This document shows positions 8,864 through 14,398 of a stretch of DNA of 19,714 bases, piece by piece (within the stretch, counting starts at the first letter, position 1; every line of letters starts with the position of its first letter). The stretch is from positions 16,673 through 36,386 of the forward strand of contig DKPO01000001.1 in NCBI GenBank assembly GCA_002471225.1, read 5' to 3'. The stretch is from Porphyromonadaceae bacterium UBA7332 (GTDB lineage: Bacteria; Bacteroidota; Bacteroidia; Bacteroidales; UBA7332). A program made the translations under genes and the position numbers. The notes beneath the pieces were generated by a model that saw only the letters and a program-made list of their open reading frames with translations, searched no databases and had not been told where the DNA came from.

Positions 8864-10021
8864 ATGAAGAAAATAGTTATAGGGGCATTATCAATCTGTA
8901 TGCTTGCATCATGCTCTGATAGTGACAAATTTAAAGTTGAAGGTAAAATGGAGGGGGCTCAGGGTAAGACTATTATTCTTGAGAAAGTGGGAATGAACGA
9001 AACCTCATTTATTGATTCTGTCAAATTAGATAAAAACGGATCTTTCAAATTTGCTGATAAGAAACCAGAATTTAAACCGGAATTTTACCGCCTGAAAGTA
9101 GGTGATCAAATCATTAATTTTTCTGTAGACTCAACAGAGACGATTCGCATAAATGCCAATTATGCAAAATTACCAATGGATTATACGGTAGAAGGCTCTG
9201 TTAATAGCGAAAAAATTAAAGAGTTGAATATATCTTCAGCTAAGCTGAAAACGCGTATTGATTCATTGACCAATGTAAAGACAAAAACGAATATGTCAGA
9301 CCAGGTGTTTGCTGCAAAGATGGATACGCTTCTGCAGGGACACAAAACATTGGCAAGTAAGATTATATTTGAAAATCTTAAAGAAGCGCCTGCATATTAT
9401 GCTTTATTTCAGAAAGTTTATAACTATCTGATCTTTGATCCATATTCAAGGGAAGATTTCAAGGTTTATGGAGCTGTTGCTACATCCTGGAATTTCTATA
9501 ACCCTGAAGCACCGCGTACTAAGCATTTGTACAACTTTGCCGAAGGAGCGCTTTCAGTGGTTCGTTCTGCAAACTCACAAAATGAAAACGCGAAGACAAC
9601 GGAGATACAAATAGATAGTATTAAGTCAAATTTTGAGATTGAATTGCCGAACAATAAAGGTCGTATTATACCTTTATCATCGACAAAGGGAAAAGTTGTC
9701 ATATTAAATTTTACAGCATACCAGACACAGGAATCGCCTGCGTTTAATATGACTTTAGGTAATCTTTATAAAGAATACCAGGATAAAGGTTTGGAGATCT
9801 ATCAGGTTTCAGTAGACACGGATGAACACTTCTGGAAAGTTGCAGCAAACAATATACCATGGGTTGCTGTACGCGATCAAAGAAGTATTTATTCTCCATA
9901 CCTGGCTATGTACAATGTACAGCAGCTGCCAACGATCTTTGTACTGAACCGCGATGGGGACATCGTAGAAAGAGTACAGAAGGTTTCAGACTTAAGTAGT
10001 ATAGTCAAGAAGTATATGTAA
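8864..10021 (+). CDS. DUF4369/thioredoxin-fold lipoprotein without catalytic cysteines
   Basis: A 385-residue lipoprotein with the lipobox LASC (Cys17 acylated). Residues about 22-120 form a DUF4369 domain (KVEGKMEGAQGKTIILEKVG, then DSVKLDKNGSFKF). A helical linker follows, and about 255-385 form an AhpC/TSA-TlpA-like thioredoxin fold: GKVVILNFTAYQTQESPAFN, LEIYQVSVDTDEHFW, and the cis-proline loop QQLPTIFV (Pro356). The CxxC site expected near residues 287-291 is replaced by YQTQES, and after the lipidated Cys17 the protein has no cysteine at all. It therefore cannot be a classical thiol-disulfide oxidoreductase; a binding or structural role in the envelope is more likely. Such cysteine-less members occur elsewhere in Bacteroidales. 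It is a single-gene unit with a consensus promoter and a terminator-like hairpin downstream. Confidence 0.88.
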   Translation: MKKIVIGALSICMLASCSDSDKFKVEGKMEGAQGKTIILEKVGMNETSFIDSVKLDKNGSFKFADKKPEFKPEFYRLKVGDQIINFSVDSTETIRINANYAKLPMDYTVEGSVNSEKIKELNISSAKLKTRIDSLTNVKTKTNMSDQVFAAKMDTLLQGHKTLASKIIFENLKEAPAYYALFQKVYNYLIFDPYSREDFKVYGAVATSWNFYNPEAPRTKHLYNFAEGALSVVRSANSQNENAKTTEIQIDSIKSNFEIELPNNKGRIIPLSSTKGKVVILNFTAYQTQESPAFNMTLGNLYKEYQDKGLEIYQVSVDTDEHFWKVAANNIPWVAVRDQRSIYSPYLAMYNVQQLPTIFVLNRDGDIVERVQKVSDLSSIVKKYM

Positions 10022-10023
10022 AT

Positions 10024-10055
10024 ATTGGAGAATATCAAAAAAGAAACTATATTTG
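10024..10055 (+). promoter_or_regulatory. Promoter of the greA-HIT operon
   Basis: ATTG (10024-10027), a 20-nt spacer and TATATTTG (10048-10055), a perfect match to TAnnTTTG. Transcription would start near 10060, giving a leader of about 100 nt that includes the hairpin at 10074-10112. The -33 element begins 3 bp after the stop codon of the preceding gene. Confidence 0.75.
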
Positions 10056-10073
10056 CATTGTCAATGATAATAC

Positions 10074-10112
10074 AAAAGGGTCTCGGCAGTACTTGTCGAG
10101 ATTCTTTCTTTT
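10074..10112 (+). terminator. Terminator-like hairpin in the greA leader
   Basis: The arms TCTCGGCA (10081-10088) and 10094-10101 pair with one G-U wobble around a 5-nt loop. A-rich and T-rich flanks extend the stem, and a T-rich tract follows. It can end the upstream lipoprotein transcript, and because the greA promoter lies before it, greA transcripts must also cross it. Confidence 0.75.
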
Positions 10113-10143
10113 TTATACAAATAGGAAAATCTAAATTAAAAAA

Positions 10144-10150
10144 TAGGAGG
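10144..10150 (+). promoter_or_regulatory. Shine-Dalgarno sequence that decides the greA start
   Basis: TAGGAGG lies 7 nt before the ATG at 10158. A TTG at 10152 is in frame but only 1 nt after this site, so the ATG at 10158 is the start. Such a strong site is uncommon in this genome. Confidence 0.8.
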
Positions 10151-10157
10151 ATTGATT

Positions 10158-10628
10158 ATGGCTGTTAATTATATGACAGATGAAGGCTACAAAAAGCTAT
10201 TAGAAGAATTAAGTTTTTTGGAAACTGTAAAAAGACCTGAAATATCAGCTCAGATTGCAGAAGCTCGCGATAAAGGAGACTTGTCTGAAAATGCAGAATA
10301 TGATGCTGCAAAAGAAGCTCAAGGTCTTTTAGAAATGAAAATTGCACAATTGAAAGATATCGTGTCTAAAACACGTATTCTGGATGAAAGCAATTTACGT
10401 ACGGATATTATTCAGATTTTGAATAAAGTGAAAATCCGTAATACGAAAAACAATGCTGTTATGGAGTACACGCTTGTGTCTGAGACAGAAGCTAATCTTC
10501 GTGAAGGTAAAATTGCTGTAAGTACACCTATCGGTCAAGGACTTTTGGGTAAGAAAAAAGGAGATGTAGTAGAGATTAAAGTACCATCAGGACTTATGTC
10601 TTTTGAGGTTCTTGAAATCGGTATCTAA
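10158..10628 (+). CDS. greA: Transcription elongation factor GreA
   Basis: A 156-residue RNA polymerase secondary-channel factor that stimulates cleavage of the 3' end of RNA in backtracked complexes. The N-terminal coiled coil (about residues 8-75) carries the tip motif RDKGDLSENAEYDAAKEAQG; Asp41 and Glu44 are the acidic tip residues needed for activity. The C-terminal domain (about 80-156) is the FKBP-like fold, with EYTLVSETEANLREGKIAVS and SPIG-type and GKKKGDVVEIKVPSG segments. The length agrees with the family (about 158). It is preceded by a strong promoter, a leader hairpin and an AGGAGG-type ribosome site, and is followed after 33 nt by the HIT gene, with which it probably forms an operon. 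Confidence 0.97.
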   Translation: MAVNYMTDEGYKKLLEELSFLETVKRPEISAQIAEARDKGDLSENAEYDAAKEAQGLLEMKIAQLKDIVSKTRILDESNLRTDIIQILNKVKIRNTKNNAVMEYTLVSETEANLREGKIAVSTPIGQGLLGKKKGDVVEIKVPSGLMSFEVLEIGI

Positions 10629-10661
10629 TCTTCTGAACATAAAATCTTACTTTTAAAGACC

Positions 10662-11063
10662 ATGGCAAGTATATTTAGTAAAATTGTAGCAGGAGAAATT
10701 CCGTGTTACAAGGTGTATGAGTCGGATAAATTCTTGGCATTCTTAGATATAGCACCAATGGCAATGGGACATACATTATTGATCCCAAAGCAAGAAGTAG
10801 ATTATATTTTTGATGTGGATGATACTACATTGTCTGAAATGACTCTTGTCGCAAAGAAAATAGCGAAAGGAATAGAACAAGTTGTTCCATGTAAAAGAGT
10901 CGGATTAGCAGTGATTGGTTTGGAGGTCCCTCATGCTCATATTCATCTAATACCTATCCAAAAAGAAAGCGATATGTTGTTTAACAAGCCTAAATTACAA
11001 CTATCGAAGGAGGAGATGTCAGAGCTATGTCAAAAAATCTCGCAAGCCATAATCAACGAATAA
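10662..11063 (+). CDS. HIT family protein (HINT-like nucleotide hydrolase)
   Basis: A 133-residue histidine-triad protein. The family starts with IFSKIVAGEIPCYKVYE, continues with FLDIAPMAMGHTLLIPK and ends the fold with the triad PHAHIHLIP, in which His91, His93 and His95 are the triad; the middle or last histidine acts as nucleophile in the family. HINT-type members hydrolyse nucleoside phosphoramidates and adenylated compounds in the cytoplasm. The usual motif HxHxH is intact. Length is normal. The ATG is inside CCATGG, 33 nt after the greA stop, with no promoter between, so it is the second gene of the greA operon and is closed by a long palindromic terminator. Confidence 0.95.
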   Translation: MASIFSKIVAGEIPCYKVYESDKFLAFLDIAPMAMGHTLLIPKQEVDYIFDVDDTTLSEMTLVAKKIAKGIEQVVPCKRVGLAVIGLEVPHAHIHLIPIQKESDMLFNKPKLQLSKEEMSELCQKISQAIINE

Positions 11064-11093
11064 CAACATAGTTTATACAATTCGGAAACATAG

Positions 11094-11140
11094 AAGCGGA
11101 TGATTTATATGCATGCATATAAATCATCCGCTTACTTTTT
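11094..11140. terminator. Terminator of the greA-HIT operon, perfect 40-bp palindrome
   Basis: Positions 11094-11133 are a perfect palindrome centred on GCATGC (11111-11116), able to form a stem of about 18 bp. It is followed by A-C and then T5. It lies 30 nt after the HIT stop codon and marks the last recognisable base of the ordinary chromosome before the decayed element. Confidence 0.85.
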
Positions 11141-11167
11141 ACCCCGGAACCAGCATATTGAACAGGA

Positions 11168-11350
11168 TCAAATTGCAACTCCGTCATCAATAAATTTCAT
11201 TGTAAATAAAACGCTAGTTCGGATAAGAGAAACAGACTCCAATTATGGCTGAGAGTTAACGCTTCCCTGTCGTGAAACTTCCTGATAAAAGAAGCCATAT
11301 TCATCTGGTTTGAGAGGTCGATCGGGTGTAACAATCAATTCAGTTCGGTT
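11168..11350 (-). pseudogene. Decayed coding remnant, minus strand (unidentified)
   Basis: On the minus strand about 60 codons read like protein (for example TELIVTPDRPLKPDEYGFFY and QEVSRQG), then an in-frame TAA at 11243-11245, then more protein-like sequence to a TGA at 11168-11170. A further coding-like stretch in a second frame (QFDPVQYAGSG) lies just beyond, which suggests a frameshift near the end. No start codon is visible. I do not recognise the family. It may be cargo of the decayed element or a chromosomal gene broken by its insertion. Confidence 0.35.
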
Positions 11351-11446
11351 ATGCTCATATTTTCAATGACTACTAATAATTTACGATACGGTGGATATAA
11401 TATTATATCAGGTCAGATTAATTATATTTTGAGTATAAATAAATAG

Positions 11447-11522
11447 TGCGATGTACGTCGCGCAAAATTGCGAAGTAGGTCGCACAAAAGTGCGAAGTAG
11501 GTCGCAATTTAATGCGACCTAC
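11447..11522. repeat. Three 22-bp direct repeats plus inverted half repeat (iteron-like)
   Basis: Three head-to-tail 22-bp units lie at 11447-11468, 11469-11490 and 11491-11512. Units 2 and 3 share TGCGAAGTAGGTCGCA; unit 1 is a variant. Each unit has its own inverted halves TGCGA/TCGCA. A reversed half copy, TGCGACCTAC at 11513-11522, makes a 10-bp inverted repeat with unit 3 (11497-11506). The 22-bp period (two DNA turns) is typical of iterons bound by plasmid initiator proteins. No intact rep gene is present. Confidence 0.8.
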
Positions 11523-11542
11523 AGTTAACAAATAGATACAAC

Positions 11543-11610
11543 TTATCCACGACTTAGATACCCCGTATATATTATTAGTTTACAGTGTATTATATCTTAA
11601 TTAGAGTCGT
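11543..11610 (+). other. DnaA-box-like site and AT-rich tract (possible origin remnant)
   Basis: TTATCCACG at 11543-11551 differs from the DnaA box TTATNCACA only in the last base. It lies 20 bp after the repeats and is followed by a strongly AT-rich stretch to about 11605. Repeats, DnaA box and AT-rich DNA are the usual parts of an iteron plasmid origin. One near-match to a 9-mer could be chance. Confidence 0.4.
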
Positions 11611-11630
11611 AAGAATGATAGATTGTGTGT

Positions 11631-11657
11631 AGCCTAATTTTAGGCTTAGTCGCGCAA
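11631..11657. repeat. 16-bp palindrome next to a repeat-like 9-mer, possible oriT remnant
   Basis: AGCCTAATTTTAGGCT (11631-11646) is a palindrome, 7-bp arms around TT. Three bases on, GTCGCGCAA (11649-11657) repeats exactly a 9-mer of the first 22-bp unit (11457-11465). An inverted repeat just upstream of mobilisation genes is the normal place for a transfer origin, but no nick site is recognised. Confidence 0.3.
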
Positions 11658-11810
11658 GGGAAAATAGGGTAGAGGATCTCTCGTTTGATCCAGTAATATG
11701 CTTACTTCTGCTGCTTTATTTAGCTACTAAACCTTATGTAGATGTGAAAGATATTTTGCGACTGTATTGAATACAGTGAAACCTTTAGGAGACAAGGAGG
11801 AATAATCTAA

Positions 11811-12035
11811 AATACTTTATATAAAGCAATTGTTGCTATGAAATAGACAGCTGTATAGCAAAAAGTAAGTGAACAGTTTGGTAAATATGGCAATGTAATC
11901 AACCAGCATGTGAAACAACTCTCGACACATTATCAGATACACCGACGGGATTACAAACAGTTAATTCAACTGATACCACTTTATTCTGAGCTTTCCGTTT
12001 GTGGTGTGATGGATTGCATACGGAAAAGAGCCTAA
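11811..12035 (+). pseudogene. Decayed short gene upstream of the mobilisation pseudogene
   Basis: A frame of about 74 codons ending at TAA 12033-12035 reads like protein, with QFGKYGNVINQHVKQLSTHY and QIHRRDYKQLIQLIPLYSEL. It is interrupted by TAG codons at 11844 and 11856, both at places where glutamine would fit (MK-stop-TAV-stop-QK). It sits directly before the DUF5712/BtgB-like pseudogene, where mobilisable Bacteroides elements often carry a small nicking-accessory (BtgA-like) gene; that role is inferred from position only. AAGGAGG (11794-11800) lies just ahead. Another frame upstream (11700-11805, ending TVKPLGDKEE) also looks faintly coding. Confidence 0.4.
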
Positions 12036-12070
12036 AAACGGAATCATGAATCAGATAAATCTATAAAATC

Positions 12071-12994
12071 ATGCACATAGATATTGCCCCATCATCGGGC
12101 GGATTATATAAAAAAGCAGGGAGTGGCTGACAACTAACCTCATACATGGAGCACAAGGACTTGGAACGTATGGAAATGAGAATCTATACTGACGGCTTCT
12201 TCAACCTGTCGGATGATAATACCTGCAAATTAAAGGTAATTAAGGATATAGGCTGTAATATCGGGTAGTTAAAGTTTTTTGCTATTCAGGTCAGCCCATC
12301 GGAAAGCATATGATAATGGGTAATACCGAACGGGGGGAAAGCCGAAGCTATGAAGCGGTATATACGAGAAGTATTAATTCCTGAATATGTTAATAACTTC
12401 AACAAAGGACTATCCGAAACAGATATAAAATGTTACGGTAAGATTCATTTTGACCATAGCCGTTCCGACAAGAAGCAGAATAAGGACTGTCATTTGATTG
12501 TGAGCCGGAAAGACCAAACTAATAAAAAGAAACTATCACCGCTTACCAACCATAAGGACACCAAGAAAGGGACGGTAACAGGAGGTTTTAACCGTGTGAA
12601 TTTGTTCCAATAGGCAGAGCAGGGATTTGATGAACTGTTTGGCTATAACCGCCAATTATCTGAATCCTTTGAGTATTCCAACATGATGAAGAACGGCAGC
12701 ATAGATGATAAATTGAAAATGCAGGAGTAGGAGTTGAAAGAACCAAAACAGTATTCTATTGGCGAAAATAAAAAAGAAATATTTCAATCCAGTGAAAAAG
12801 AAAACATGATTTCTTGCAATCTTGATAGCAAAGCAGATAATAAACAGTCTTACAATCAGCAAAATAACGACAGAGGTAATTCTTTACCGTCTATCTTCTC
12901 ATTGGGGGATAGCAATAATTACGATGCAGCATCGGCAGAGGAATTACAGTCACAGAAACGTAAAAAGAAAAAGAAGAAAGGGATTAGACGATGA
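12071..12994 (+). pseudogene. Decayed mobilisation protein of the DUF5712/BtgB type
   Basis: The frame opening at ATG 12071 (MHIDIAPSSGGLYKKAG) and continuing through EHKDLERMEMRIYTDGFFNL, KRYIREVLIPEYVNNFNKGL, YGKIHFDHSRSD, CHLIVSRKDQTNKKKLSPLT and DELFGYNRQLSESFEYSNMM matches my memory of Bacteroides mobilisation proteins annotated DUF5712 or BtgB, from clindamycin-resistance transfer elements. It is broken by TGA 12128, TAG 12266, TGA/TAA 12311-12316, TAG 12611 and TAG 12728. MGNTER at 12316 is in another frame, and the frame returns after a run of six G (12332-12337), so two compensating frameshifts are also present. The tail is lysine-rich and ends at 12994. About 308 codons in total. 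Its job would have been relaxosome function or DNA transfer; it cannot be functional now. Confidence 0.75.
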
Positions 12995-13220
12995 TTGAAT
13001 ATAACAACTAAAATCCTAAATAAACCGTTGCCTGATTTGCTTTTCCCATAAGATAAGTGTTTAATAGATAAAAAAGGGGGAATATGCTTTGAATTAGTGT
13101 GATAGAATAGGTTTTTTTAATCTTTTCTGGTTGTTCTCCAAATATTTACTAATTTTGCCAGTGATAAGAAGAAATCTTATTTGGCTGTAGTTTGTCACTT
13201 TAAATCAACTATAGCCTAAT
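12995..13220. other. Gene-free stretch between mobilisation pseudogene and defence-like operon
   Basis: No coding frame is supported here. The only signal seen is a promoter-like -7 element at 13150-13157 and a small hairpin (ATAAGA/TCTTAT) just after it. Confidence 0.5.
13150..13157 (+). promoter_or_regulatory. Possible -7 element for the DUF4238-nuclease operon
   Basis: TAATTTTG fits TAnnTTTG exactly. A GTTG lies 16 nt upstream (13130-13133), shorter than the usual 19-21 nt spacer, so the -33 element is doubtful. It would give a leader of about 240 nt that covers the decayed frame at 13221-13404. Confidence 0.35.
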
Positions 13221-13404
13221 ATGAAGATAGTAACAATACAAATAAGATGATGATATCGAAGTAGAACTGAATAAAGATATATCTAATTAGTTGAACAAAC
13301 TATTTTTATTTTAACCTCTTAGAATTGAGATAGAAGTGAAGGCAAAGTTCTATAAGCAGATGCCTAAATAGGGCTTTCTTTATTACAATGACAAAAAACT
13401 TTTA
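13221..13404 (+). pseudogene. Decayed small gene directly before the DUF4238 gene
   Basis: After ATG 13221 (MKIVTIQI) a one-base shift leads into a frame reading DDDIEVELNKDISN, TAG (13288), LNKLFLF, TAA (13312), PLRIEIEVKAKFYKQMPK, TAG (13369), GFLYYNDKK, which then runs in frame into the DUF4238 start. Each stop could derive from a glutamine codon by one C-to-T change. The composition is protein-like but the family is unknown. It may be a third, lost member of the operon or an unrelated leftover. Confidence 0.3.
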
Positions 13405-14385
13405 ATGAAGCAACATTATATTCCCAGATGCTATCTAAAGAGATTCTCTGATAATGATAAGAGTATCTTTGCATACGACAAACAGCAATCAAAGGCATAT
13501 CCTGCCAGTATGATGTCTGTATGTTGTGAGGATGACATGTATTCTATTTCAGACTCATATATCGAAAAGAACAGCGAGGAAACTGGTAGCCATCTCAATA
13601 GATTATCACTAGAGCATAGTCACTTTGCCAATTCAGTGGAACCGATGTTCTCCCAACTATTACAATCCATAGATGTCATAAAGGATGAATGGGTTTCGCA
13701 GAGGGAACAATACCGTTTACAATTTAAGGAGAAAAGAGAGCTGGCATTACATCTTGTTACTCAATTTTTTCGCCATCCTCAGTTGAAAGATTCAACAGTT
13801 GATGACTATCTCAGGATGGAGAAGGCTGGAATAGACATGGTAAAATGGATTTTAGCCAAAGAAAAAGGCGATGAATCCATTAATGATCTAAAAATAGATG
13901 TGCAATGTGAAGCACCTGTTCTTCATGCTCAATTGACATATCTAAATAATGAGACGCTTATGGATTTCGCTGACGCAATAGCAAGTAACATATGGATGTT
14001 CCTGGTGAGCAAAAATAGTGATTCCTACACAAGCGATTTCCCAATTGTTGTTGAACCTCATGTAAAGAATGCACGCCCTATGTATATGGGTCTTGCACAA
14101 TATGGAGGAGAGTTGACATATCCTTTATCACCAAGCTTAATGCTGGTAGTTTTTGATAAGGTATATTTTAAGGAAAAGGAAGAATATGACTGTACATTCT
14201 CAATTGCAGATGACAAAGAAATCAGGCGCCAGAACATGTTAAGATACTTCTATGCCAAACGACATGTTTTCAGTAGTAAGAAAGATTTTAGTCTTATTGA
14301 CATAATATACAAAGTAGGTGGTCATCATATTTTCATGAATTCTAATTTCAAATCTGAGATTGTAAGTGGTTTGGGTAAGTATTAA
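13405..14385 (+). CDS. DUF4238 domain protein
   Basis: A 326-residue cytoplasmic protein of the DUF4238 family (PF14022 by pattern), whose function is unknown. The family's start is clear: KQHYIPRCYLKRFSDND (residues 2-18), then FAYDKQ and an EDDMYSI segment. A helix ALHLVTQFFRHP (114-125) and the conserved turn TSDFPIV (209-215), which matches the S-D-x-P motif of the family, lie in order. No membrane segment or signal. The start is firm because the first conserved histidine is residue 4. The next gene follows after 13 nt with no promoter between, so the two are co-transcribed. DUF4238 proteins are often found in variable, mobile-element-rich DNA; a defence role is inferred from the linked nuclease and the neighbourhood, not shown. 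Confidence 0.8.
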   Translation: MKQHYIPRCYLKRFSDNDKSIFAYDKQQSKAYPASMMSVCCEDDMYSISDSYIEKNSEETGSHLNRLSLEHSHFANSVEPMFSQLLQSIDVIKDEWVSQREQYRLQFKEKRELALHLVTQFFRHPQLKDSTVDDYLRMEKAGIDMVKWILAKEKGDESINDLKIDVQCEAPVLHAQLTYLNNETLMDFADAIASNIWMFLVSKNSDSYTSDFPIVVEPHVKNARPMYMGLAQYGGELTYPLSPSLMLVVFDKVYFKEKEEYDCTFSIADDKEIRRQNMLRYFYAKRHVFSSKKDFSLIDIIYKVGGHHIFMNSNFKSEIVSGLGKY

Positions 14386-14398
14386 TGTTTTATAGCAA

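Noticed and set aside
10152..10157. TTG as start of greA (two more residues)
   Set aside because: It lies 1 nt after the Shine-Dalgarno sequence; the ATG at 10158 has proper spacing and gives the usual N-terminus.
11447..11522. CRISPR-like tandem repeats
   Set aside because: The 22-bp units are joined head to tail without spacers and only three exist, so this is not a CRISPR array.
12350..12613. A separate 87-residue gene starting with KRYIREVLIPEY
   Set aside because: It is the middle of the longer DUF5712/BtgB-like frame; homologous sequence continues on both sides beyond its stops.
12734..12994. A separate 86-residue lysine-rich gene
   Set aside because: It is in the same frame as the mobilisation pseudogene and begins just after a premature TAG, so it is the tail of that gene.
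11134..13404. Genetic code with TAG read as glutamine as the explanation for the broken frames
   Set aside because: TGA and TAA stops and at least two frameshifts are also present, and the surrounding genes use standard stops, so decay is the better explanation; kept only as a point to check.
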